Positions 5,463-10,777 of a stretch of DNA of 10,777 bases are shown here, piece by piece. The translations under genes and the position numbers were made by a program. Origin of the DNA: Bacteroides sp. CAG:530. Its GTDB lineage: Bacteria; Bacteroidota; Bacteroidia; Bacteroidales; Bacteroidaceae. The notes beneath the pieces are model-generated. The model was not told the DNA's origin and searched no databases. It saw nothing but the letters and a program-made list of their open reading frames with translations. Numbering within the stretch: the stretch's first letter is position 1; each line of letters starts with the position of its first letter. The stretch lies in contig FR881264.1 in the NCBI GenBank assembly GCA_000434735.1, positions 1 to 10,777 on the forward strand, in the 5' to 3' direction.

Positions 5463-8183
5463 ATGGAAAGAAAAAGAGTTTATACATTCGGCAACGGACA
5501 AGCCGAAGGTAAAGCGGACATGAGAAACCTATTAGGCGGTAAAGGAGCCAACTTGGCAGAAATGAACCTTATTGGTGTACCTGTACCTCCGGGATTCACT
5601 ATTACGACAGAAGTTTGTAATGAATATTTTGAAAAGGGCAAAGAAGCAGTAGTAGCTTTATTAAAAGCAGACGTAGAGAAATCTATTAAAGGTGTTGAAG
5701 CTTTGATGAAGTCAAAGTTCGGTGATGTTGAGAACCCATTGTTGGTTTCAGTTCGTTCTGGAGCTCGCGCGTCAATGCCTGGTATGATGGATACTATTCT
5801 TAACTTAGGCTTGAACGACGAAGTTGTAGCCGGCTTGGCACGTAAGACAGGCAATGAACGTTTTGCATGGGACTCTTACCGTCGTTTCGTTCAGATGTAC
5901 GGTGATGTTGTATTGGGTATGAAGCCAGCCAACAAAGAAGACATCGATCCTTTTGAAGCAATCATAGAAGACGTAAAGAAGAATAAAGGCGTTCGCTTGG
6001 ATAACGAGTTGGAAGTAGAAGACCTGAAAGTATTGGTGACTCGTTTCAAGGCAGCCGTGAAAGCTCAGACAGGAAAAGACTTCCCTAACTGCGCTTACGA
6101 ACAGTTGTGGGGTGCCATCTGCGCTGTATTCGATTCTTGGATGAACGAACGCGCTATCTTGTATCGTAAGATGGAAGGTATACCTGCAGAATGGGGTACT
6201 GCCGTAAACGTACAGGCAATGGTATTCGGTAACATGGGTGAAACTTCTGCTACAGGTGTTTGCTTCTCTCGCGACGCTGCTACAGGAGAAGACTTGTTCA
6301 ACGGTGAATATTTGATTAACGCTCAGGGTGAAGACGTAGTTGCTGGTATCCGTACTCCGCAGCAGATTACTAAGATTGGTTCACAGCGTTGGGCTGAACT
6401 GCAGGGCATTTCTGAAGAAGAACGCTTCAGCAAATATCCTTCTATGGAAGAAGCGATGCCTGAAATATATAAGGAGCTGGATGCTCTTCAGACTATGTTG
6501 GAAAACCACTACCACGATATGCAGGATATGGAATTTACCGTACAGGAAGGTAAATTGTGGTTCTTGCAGACAAGAAACGGTAAACGTACAGGTGCTGCTA
6601 TGGTACGCATCGCTATGGAAATGCTTGAACAGGGCCTTATCGACGAAAAGACTGCAGTTTTGCGTTGCGAACCTAACAAGCTTGATGAATTGTTGCACCC
6701 TGTATTCGACAAGGAAGAGTTGCGCCGCGCTAAAGTCTTGACTCGTGGTTTACCAGCTTCTCCGGGTGCCGCTTGTGGACAGATTGTATTCTTCGCGGAA
6801 GATGCAGCTCAGTGGCGTGCCGACGGACACCGTGTAGTATTGGTTCGCGTTGAAACATCTCCTGAAGACTTAGCAGGTATGACAGTTGCCGAAGGTATCT
6901 TGACTGCTCGTGGTGGCATGACATCGCACGCTGCGGTAGTAGCACGTGGCATGGGTAAATGCTGTGTGTCTGGAGCCGGAGCTATCAATGTAGATTATAA
7001 AGCACGTACAGTAGAAATTGATGGAGTTGTTTTGAAAGAAGGCGACTTTATCTCATTGAACGGTAGTACTGGTGAAGTTTATCAGGGCGAAGTTCCTACA
7101 CGCGCTGCAGAATTGTCGGGCGACTTTGCTAAGTTGATGGAATTGTGCGACAAATACACTCGCTTAAAAGTACGTACTAACGCCGATACTCCGCATGATG
7201 CGGAAGTGGCTCGCAGCTTCGGCGCTACTGGTATCGGTTTGTGCCGTACAGAACATATGTTCTTCGATAACCAGAAGATCGTTGCAATGCGCGAAATGAT
7301 TCTCGCTCCTACAGTAGAAGGACGTAAGAAAGCTCTCGCAAAACTGTTGCCATATCAGAAGGCCGACTTCGTTGGTATCTTTAAGGCAATGGACGGATGT
7401 CCGGTGAACGTTCGTTTGCTTGACCCACCTTTGCACGAATTCGTTCCGCACGATTTGAAAGGACAAGAAGAAATGGCTCAGGCTATGGGTGTAACAGTAG
7501 AATATATTCGTCAGCGTGTAGAAAGCTTGTGTGAACATAACCCGATGCTCGGTCACCGTGGTTGCCGTTTGGGTAATACATATCCTGAAATCACAGAAAT
7601 GCAGACTCGCGCTATCTTGGGTGCTGCGGTAGAACTGAAGAAAGAAGGCTATGACCCACACCCTGAAATCATGGTTCCGCTTACAGGTATTTTGTATGAG
7701 TTCGAAGCTCAGGAAAAGGTTATCCGTAATACTGCAGCAAAGTTGTTTAAGGAAGAAGGTGTAGAAGTTCCGTTCAAGGTAGGTACTATGATTGAAATAC
7801 CTCGTGCAGCTCTTACTGCCGACCGTATCGCATCGCGTGCAGAATACTTCTCATTCGGAACAAACGACTTGACTCAGATGACATTCGGTTACTCTCGCGA
7901 CGATATCGCTTCATTCCTCCCGGTATATCTGGAGAAGAAGATCTTGAAGGTAGACCCATTCCAGGTACTCGACCAGAATGGTGTAGGTCAGTTGGTTGAA
8001 ATGGCTGTAGAAAAAGGTCGCTCAGTACGTCCTGAACTGAAGTGCGGTATCTGTGGTGAGCACGGAGGTGAACCATCATCAGTTAAATTCTGCCACCGTG
8101 TAGGATTGAACTACGTAAGCTGCTCTCCGTTCCGCGTGCCTATCGCACGTTTGGCAGCGGCGCAGGCTGCTATTGAGGGATAA
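5463..8183 (+). CDS. ppdK: Pyruvate, phosphate dikinase
   Basis: A 906-residue cytosolic enzyme interconverting pyruvate, ATP and phosphate with phosphoenolpyruvate, AMP and pyrophosphate. In anaerobic Bacteroidales it links glycolysis and gluconeogenesis. The order is standard: an ATP-grasp nucleotide-binding region (about 1-370; LLGGKGANLAEM at 23-34, SVRSGARASMPGMMDT at 96-111, LQTRNGKRT at 368-376), the swivelling phosphohistidine domain (about 420-540; GGMTSHAAVVARGMG at 484-498 with catalytic His489 and Thr487, the position phosphorylated in plant PPDK), and the PEP/pyruvate TIM barrel (about 560-900; GLCRTEHMF 592-600, RLLDPPLHEF 651-660, GTNDLTQMTFGYSRDD 799-814, CGICGEHGG 861-869 with the catalytic Cys). 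All key residues are present and length is normal, so it should be active. It has its own promoter and terminator and so is probably monocistronic. The Thr487 context leaves room for regulation by phosphorylation, but no regulator gene is nearby. Confidence 0.97.
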   Translation: MERKRVYTFGNGQAEGKADMRNLLGGKGANLAEMNLIGVPVPPGFTITTEVCNEYFEKGKEAVVALLKADVEKSIKGVEALMKSKFGDVENPLLVSVRSGARASMPGMMDTILNLGLNDEVVAGLARKTGNERFAWDSYRRFVQMYGDVVLGMKPANKEDIDPFEAIIEDVKKNKGVRLDNELEVEDLKVLVTRFKAAVKAQTGKDFPNCAYEQLWGAICAVFDSWMNERAILYRKMEGIPAEWGTAVNVQAMVFGNMGETSATGVCFSRDAATGEDLFNGEYLINAQGEDVVAGIRTPQQITKIGSQRWAELQGISEEERFSKYPSMEEAMPEIYKELDALQTMLENHYHDMQDMEFTVQEGKLWFLQTRNGKRTGAAMVRIAMEMLEQGLIDEKTAVLRCEPNKLDELLHPVFDKEELRRAKVLTRGLPASPGAACGQIVFFAEDAAQWRADGHRVVLVRVETSPEDLAGMTVAEGILTARGGMTSHAAVVARGMGKCCVSGAGAINVDYKARTVEIDGVVLKEGDFISLNGSTGEVYQGEVPTRAAELSGDFAKLMELCDKYTRLKVRTNADTPHDAEVARSFGATGIGLCRTEHMFFDNQKIVAMREMILAPTVEGRKKALAKLLPYQKADFVGIFKAMDGCPVNVRLLDPPLHEFVPHDLKGQEEMAQAMGVTVEYIRQRVESLCEHNPMLGHRGCRLGNTYPEITEMQTRAILGAAVELKKEGYDPHPEIMVPLTGILYEFEAQEKVIRNTAAKLFKEEGVEVPFKVGTMIEIPRAALTADRIASRAEYFSFGTNDLTQMTFGYSRDDIASFLPVYLEKKILKVDPFQVLDQNGVGQLVEMAVEKGRSVRPELKCGICGEHGGEPSSVKFCHRVGLNYVSCSPFRVPIARLAAAQAAIEG

Positions 8184-8217
8184 TCCTTAGTTAGAAATAT
8201 CATATTATAGTATTATC

Positions 8218-8258
8218 AGGCTGTAATTACCGGTTTTTCGGTGGTTACAGCTTGTTTT
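8218..8258 (+). terminator. Terminator of ppdK
   Basis: Bases 8218-8232 (AGGCTGTAATTACCG) pair with 8239-8253 (CGGTGGTTACAGCTT), with three G-U pairs, around the loop GTTTTT. A T-rich stretch, TTGTTTTG, follows. It lies 35 bases after the ppdK stop. Confidence 0.75.
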
Positions 8259-8289
8259 GTGCTTGTACGGTTCGTGTTTTGACCGCATT

Positions 8290-8322
8290 ATAGAGCCAAA
8301 TGAACAGAAATATTTGCTCTAT
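8290..8322. other. Short imperfect inverted repeat in the gene-free stretch after ppdK
   Basis: ATAGAGC (8290-8296) and GCTCTAT (8316-8322) pair, and four more pairs form after one bulged C. No T run follows on the + strand. The stretch 8259-8460 around it is AT-rich and holds no ORF, RNA gene or promoter that I can support; it may be remnant DNA. Confidence 0.25.
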
Positions 8323-8464
8323 GTTTCCCACGAAAATCACCATGTTTACCTAAGATAATTCTGATGTTTTTATATAATTCAAATCGATTATGACTACATT
8401 AAGTAGACGCAGCGTATATATTGATTTGTATTCGCATTATATAGAGTTGCACTAATTATTTAAT

Positions 8465-8528
8465 GAAGTTGTCTTACTTCGAGTCGGTCAACGTGCTTAC
8501 TTCGGTCGAAGTAAGACAACTCCGTTGA
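8465..8528. repeat. Triple-copy repeat with two alternative hairpins
   Basis: GTTGTCTTACTTCGA (8468-8482) is the perfect 15-base reverse complement of 8506-8520 (16 with the flanking A-T pair). The 9-mer CTTACTTCG occurs twice in direct order (8473-8481, 8496-8504) and once inverted (CGAAGTAAG, 8507-8515). The inner copy can therefore pair with the same right arm, leaving only GT between, and this inner hairpin is framed by TCAACG (8488-8493) and CGTTGA (8523-8528). The two folds exclude each other. The element follows the stop of the leftward acidic protein gene by about 30 bases. No T run follows on either strand, so it is not a standard intrinsic terminator. Confidence 0.7.
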
Positions 8529-8559
8529 AAATTTTCATAACATTGTCCCGATGATCTTA

Positions 8560-8961
8560 TTACTTGATGATAATTAAATTCCCATCGACAAATCCTACGG
8601 CTATATGTTGGACTTTGAAAAGTTCGATGTCCGGCATTTCACGAATCAAATCTCTTAGTATTGATTCTACTATCTTCAAAACTTCCTCAAAACTCTTATC
8701 ATCGGAAATTCCCAAAGACGGACAACGACGTAAACTCGGTATAAAATCTTCATTACACGCCCAGTCCTCGTCATTCTCATCATAGGTGTTGGAGCCAATC
8801 AAATCCAAAGCATAGGGGTCTTCGTATAAATTAAAGTTTAAGGCAACTATATTTTGTGATAGTTTCTCTTTCTGATCAATCTGGATAAGCCACTTTTTGA
8901 TTATATTCTTTATTTTTCTATCTTGTGATTTCCTGATAAGTTTTAAAAAGTATCCTTTCAT
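8560..8961 (-). CDS. Small acidic hypothetical protein
   Basis: A 133-residue protein that I do not recognise. The N-terminal 35 residues are basic (MKGYFLKLIRKSQDRKIKNIIKKW). The rest is strongly acidic, with DLIGSNTYDENDEDWACNEDF at about 53-73 and a predicted helix EEVLKIVESILRDLIREM (92-109), ending in a hydrophobic strand, HIAVGFVDGNLIIIK. No signal peptide or membrane helix is seen. Small, acidic, soluble orphan proteins with a DEDW-type patch are common among immunity proteins to polymorphic or contact-dependent toxins, but no toxin gene is visible beside it, so this is only a suggestion. The ATG at 8959-8961 is preceded by an AT-rich stretch without a clear Shine-Dalgarno. Its composition looks unlike that of ppdK and suggests acquired DNA. 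The ORF has clean coding character on this strand only. Confidence 0.65.
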   Translation of the reverse strand: MKGYFLKLIRKSQDRKIKNIIKKWLIQIDQKEKLSQNIVALNFNLYEDPYALDLIGSNTYDENDEDWACNEDFIPSLRRCPSLGISDDKSFEEVLKIVESILRDLIREMPDIELFKVQHIAVGFVDGNLIIIK

Positions 8962-9042
8962 ATATACATTTTTATATGTGGTAGAAAAAAATTGTATTAA
9001 CGCTTTGAAAAAAAACAGTGTTGTGTTATAAGATTAATACTA

Positions 9043-9050
9043 CAAATATA
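9043..9050 (-). promoter_or_regulatory. Possible -7 box for the acidic protein gene
   Basis: Read leftward this is TATATTTG (TAnnTTTG), about 80 bases before the ATG at 8961. No -33 element at proper spacing is visible, and in AT-rich DNA such a match is easily met by chance. Confidence 0.25.
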
Positions 9051-9064
9051 ATTATTGTTATGGA

Positions 9065-9295
9065 TTACTGTTCGAAAATCTCAAAGAATTTGTTCATTTC
9101 AGATATGCCCTTTGACTTGGCTTCCTCCAATGAGAAATCGAAATATTTCAGCACTTTCTTTTGGGTAGCATCCAAATCCTTTTGGGTAGTACTTAAATCC
9201 TTCATTGACTCCTTTTGGGTAGCGATTTCATTCTTTTGGGTAATGACTTCGTCTTTTATATAGAAACGTATACTGATAGTATAGCTTCTACTCAA
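9065..9295 (-). CDS. Short coiled-coil ORF with four Thr-Gln-Lys repeats, possibly a remnant
   Basis: A 76-codon frame from TTG 9295 to TAA. The protein is hydrophilic and probably one long helix: ITQKNEIATQKESMKDL, STTQKDLDATQKKVLKYF, then DFSLEEAKSKGISEMNKFFEIF. TQK recurs at spacings of 7, 11 and 7 residues, the heptad and hendecad steps of a coiled coil. No enzymatic motif is seen. The TTG start is doubtful: the first 14 residues read differently from the rest, and no promoter or ribosome-binding site is clear. It could equally be the C-terminal piece of a longer gene, such as a nuclease/transposase or tail-like protein, whose front is lost. The opposite strand is also open here (9018-9263), but that reading is aromatic and hydrophobic and less protein-like. 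Confidence 0.4.
   Translation of the reverse strand: MSRSYTISIRFYIKDEVITQKNEIATQKESMKDLSTTQKDLDATQKKVLKYFDFSLEEAKSKGISEMNKFFEIFEQ
9158..9242. repeat. Four direct copies of CTTTTGGGTA
   Basis: Identical 10-mers lie at 9158-9167, 9179-9188, 9212-9221 and 9233-9242, with periods of 21, 33 and 21 bases, all multiples of three. On the minus strand each reads T-ACC-CAA-AAG, the Thr-Gln-Lys codons of the coiled-coil ORF. Not one synonymous change has occurred in the four copies. The spacing is too short and uneven for a CRISPR array. Confidence 0.85.
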
Positions 9296-9322
9296 AAATG
9301 TTATTTTTTATAACCGTATATA

Positions 9323-9394
9323 GTGGACAACCCCATTGTCTTTGATGCAGACGACATTACGCAATTAAGCTTAAACATAAGCCTGTATGGTTAG
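9323..9394 (+). pseudogene. Possible gene remnant of 23 codons
   Basis: From GTG 9323 the + strand reads VDNPIVFDADDITQLSLNISLYG and then a stop. The string looks like the C-terminal end of a soluble or exported protein, but the frame is closed by a TAA just upstream (9311-9313). I see nothing else of such a gene. The rest of 9296-9467 shows no feature I can support. This may be chance. Confidence 0.15.
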
Positions 9395-9467
9395 CAAAGA
9401 CTTATTCATTTTTCTTTTTAGTGAATCTTTTTGGTGGAGTATAAGTGTATGGGAGAGGTATGTTATA

Positions 9468-9689
9468 TCACGTTGTTTTAATACTTTTGCATCGTTTTAA
9501 TGGTGTATTAAAATAAAGCATAATGTTTTCATCACGATGGTTTTCGCCACAGTCCAGTGTGCCACGAGAGAACACTTCGATATTGTTCATTCCCTCTTCT
9601 TCAAACATCGTTCTGAGGACACACTCAGCAAATGGACTTCTGCAGGCATTGCCTGTGCAAACAAAGCAAACGATATATTTCTGTTTCAT
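9468..9689 (-). pseudogene. Truncated low-molecular-weight protein tyrosine phosphatase
   Basis: The 73-codon frame begins MKQKYIVCFVCTGNACRSPFAE, the N-terminus of the LMW-PTP/arsenate-reductase-like family. It has the complete P-loop Cys11-x5-Arg17-Ser18, the phosphotyrosine-binding and nucleophile motif. Family-like sequence continues to about residue 55 (VFSRGTLDCGENHRDEN) and then turns into an unrelated tail (IMLYFNTPLKRCKSIKTT). Family members run to about 150 residues and need an Asp-Pro general acid near residue 120; neither that nor any family-like continuation is found in other frames of 9300-9530. The enzyme is therefore probably inactive, broken by a deletion or recombination near 9525. 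It is the last gene of a leftward cluster, starting 19 bases after the stop of the CxxCxGWH gene. A short functional product that binds phosphotyrosine or phosphate cannot be ruled out. Confidence 0.7.
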
Positions 9690-9708
9690 GATTATTCTTG
9701 TTATGTGA

Positions 9709-10008
9709 TTATTCTTCTACTTTCAAAGCAGGAATTTTGTTCTCGCTGTTTTTGCCTATATGCCATCCGTCACACCATGCACATTTATAAACCGAAAAAT
9801 GTACTCCGTGCTTCTTTCCCATTGCTTCCGCAGCCTTTTCTGCAATATGCTTTGATGGATATGCTACCTTAGGCTTGCCGCTCCTTCGGGAAATATGGCT
9901 GTATTTGCTGAATATGCCAAAAGCATTGTGCGTGACGAAAATGTTTCGCCATGCGCCCTTTCTCGTAAGCTGATTAAATATAGCCAGTACAATGTTTATT
10001 GTTTTCAT
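9709..10008 (-). CDS. Small CxxCxGWH protein of unknown function
   Basis: A 99-residue protein, taking ATG 10008 as the start (AATTGAGG precedes it; the frame could begin three codons earlier at TTG 10017). The N-terminal half, MKTINIVLAIFNQLTRKGAWRNIF, is basic and mildly hydrophobic but not a clear signal peptide. The second half is a compact module: KPKVAYPSKHIAEKAAEAMGKKHGVHFSVYKCAWCDGWHIGK, that is, a helix of Ala/Glu/Lys followed by a zinc-knuckle-like turn with Cys76, Cys79 and His83. This combination (helix, strand, CxxCxxWHIG) resembles small proteins of phage, plasmids and integrative elements, by memory only. One Cys pair plus His could bind a metal with a fourth ligand such as His70. 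It lies 14 bases after the upstream gene and 19 before the phosphatase remnant, so the three look like one operon. Confidence 0.75.
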   Translation of the reverse strand: MKTINIVLAIFNQLTRKGAWRNIFVTHNAFGIFSKYSHISRRSGKPKVAYPSKHIAEKAAEAMGKKHGVHFSVYKCAWCDGWHIGKNSENKIPALKVEE

Positions 10009-10022
10009 AATCCTCAATTGTG

Positions 10023-10571
10023 TTACACATAGTAAAACCTCTCGTAGTTGAACCGTGACAAATCACTTTGAGTGGTGTCCAACGCCTTCAAGCGTTCCGG
10101 TATCTCATGTAGTGGTGTGCCGTTGTCCATAAGCCTTCTGAGTTGGGTAAACATGATGCGGTTTGTCTTGTCCATGCTCTCCTTGTCAGTAACAACACCA
10201 TACTCTTCGGCTTCACTCATCTCTGATATTATCATGCCAGAGAACAAGCCATGCAGCCCTTCCTTCTTGGCAAACTCTACAGCATGACACCATATACCGA
10301 TGATGCCTCCACAATGCTTGCGAAGATAATAGGCTTGCAAATGACCTATGATAATGCCATCAAAGCCTTCTTTTTCATCGTTCTTGCGAAAGTATAAGCC
10401 TTTGTCTGAGCCATGACCAAGCAGCATGATACGCTCGCTTGGAGACGTGTGGTGAAGCAAATGTCCCATCTCTTTGTTGGAGCAATTTGATTCGATTAAT
10501 CGCGCTTCCAACCATTCATAGAGGATTGAGAGCATTTTGGTAGTTCTGTCTTTTGGTTGTATCACTAACAT
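10023..10571 (-). CDS. Caspase-like (clan CD-like) candidate protein, function unknown
   Basis: A 182-residue soluble protein starting at ATG 10571, after the good ribosome-binding sequence AAAGGAAAG. I do not recognise a named family. A hydrophobic strand ending in a His-Gly pair (RIMLLGHGSDKGLYF, His53) is followed 42 residues later by another hydrophobic strand ending in Cys (GGIIGIWCHAVEF, Cys95). That order, spacing and surroundings (strand-HG, strand-C) are those of the catalytic dyad in clan CD peptidases such as caspases, metacaspases and CHAT or gingipain-like proteins. The next segment, GLFSGMIISEMSEAEEYGV, could form the following strand and loop. The C-terminal third is charged and helical. 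No signal peptide or membrane helix is seen, so it should be cytosolic. It is first in a cluster with the CxxCxGWH protein and the phosphatase remnant. The peptidase assignment is inference from pattern; an inactive or non-peptidase protein is possible. Confidence 0.75.
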   Translation of the reverse strand: MLVIQPKDRTTKMLSILYEWLEARLIESNCSNKEMGHLLHHTSPSERIMLLGHGSDKGLYFRKNDEKEGFDGIIIGHLQAYYLRKHCGGIIGIWCHAVEFAKKEGLHGLFSGMIISEMSEAEEYGVVTDKESMDKTNRIMFTQLRRLMDNGTPLHEIPERLKALDTTQSDLSRFNYERFYYV

Positions 10572-10770
10572 GAATCTTTCCTTTTTTGTTTATGATAATA
10601 GGGAGGGAAAAGTAACCTATAGTCTATCTAAAATGTTCAATTGTTATTCGGGATATTGATGAAATTTGAGAAGGAATGAGTATTTTAATCTATAAATATA
10701 AGTAGAATATAATATAGCACTATAAAATAGATATAAATTATATTGTATTATAAATTATACATAAGGAATT
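10572..10770. other. AT-rich divergent intergenic stretch
   Basis: No gene is seen. From about 10675 the sequence is nearly all A and T, with TAAATTATA repeated at 10734-10742 and 10751-10759. A near-match to a leftward -7 box, TACTTTTC (10607-10614), with TTG at 10638-10640, could serve the caspase-like gene, but the last base and the 23-base spacing are off. No clear rightward promoter is found. Confidence 0.4.
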
Positions 10771-10777
10771 ATGATTG
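10771..10777 (+). CDS. Possible start of a rightward gene at the edge
   Basis: ATGATTG at the right edge is preceded by AAGGA (10763-10767) four bases upstream, a plausible ribosome-binding site in the divergent position. Only two codons and one base are inside the window, so no product can be named. Confidence 0.3.

Noticed and set aside
7164..7661. A 165-codon minus-strand frame within ppdK
   Set aside because: It is antisense to conserved TIM-barrel motifs of ppdK.
8465..8528. The triple-repeat hairpin as an intrinsic terminator
   Set aside because: No T run follows the stem on either strand, and ppdK already has a terminator at 8218-8258.
9158..9242. The CTTTTGGGTA repeats as a CRISPR array
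   Set aside because: Repeats are only 10 bases, spacers are 11 or 23 bases, all are multiples of three in period, and no cas genes are near.
9018..9263. A + strand frame with repeated FFWVA
   Set aside because: It is the reverse reading of the TQK repeats; the minus strand gives a more plausible hydrophilic helix.
9482..9489. TACTTTTG as a rightward -7 box
   Set aside because: No -33 element at proper spacing and no rightward gene downstream.

Overview
The window reads as chromosomal DNA of a member of the Bacteroidales, most likely Bacteroides or a close relative. The evidence is the gene set (a Bacteroidetes-type RpoZ next to a BamD lipoprotein, a DUF4293-type membrane protein, a 906-residue pyruvate phosphate dikinase), promoters of the Bacteroidetes form (TTTG/TTG about 19-20 bases before TAnnTTTG), and few recognisable Shine-Dalgarno sequences. 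I cannot name the species from sequence alone.

Left part (1-2825). A LytS/YehU-type membrane histidine kinase runs leftward off the edge. A 345-base divergent intergenic region follows, holding a 22-bp-period repeat. Then comes a rightward cluster of bamD (outer-membrane assembly lipoprotein), rpoZ (RNA polymerase omega) and a four-helix membrane protein. A hairpin terminator or attenuator lies after rpoZ, and a strong bidirectional terminator closes the cluster.

Middle (2832-8258). A leftward pair, rlmD (23S rRNA m5U methyltransferase with Fe-S cysteines) and an RluA-family pseudouridine synthase, are separated by only 12 bases and make an RNA-modification operon. Divergent from them is ppdK, with the best promoter in the window, a leader of about 90 bases and its own terminator. 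A 15-nt piece of its leader recurs, inverted, inside that terminator.

Right part (8259-10777). Here the DNA becomes AT-rich and gene-poor and looks like an accessory or decaying region. It holds a 69-base element able to form two mutually exclusive folds, a small acidic orphan protein, a short coiled-coil ORF with four in-frame Thr-Gln-Lys repeats, and a leftward three-gene cluster. That cluster encodes a protein with a caspase-like His/Cys arrangement (GHGS and IWCHA), a CxxCxGWH mini-protein, and a low-molecular-weight tyrosine phosphatase that keeps its P-loop but is cut off after about 55 residues. It is the best candidate here for an undescribed small system, though its phosphatase is broken in this copy. 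No tRNA, rRNA, CRISPR array or intact insertion sequence was recognised.
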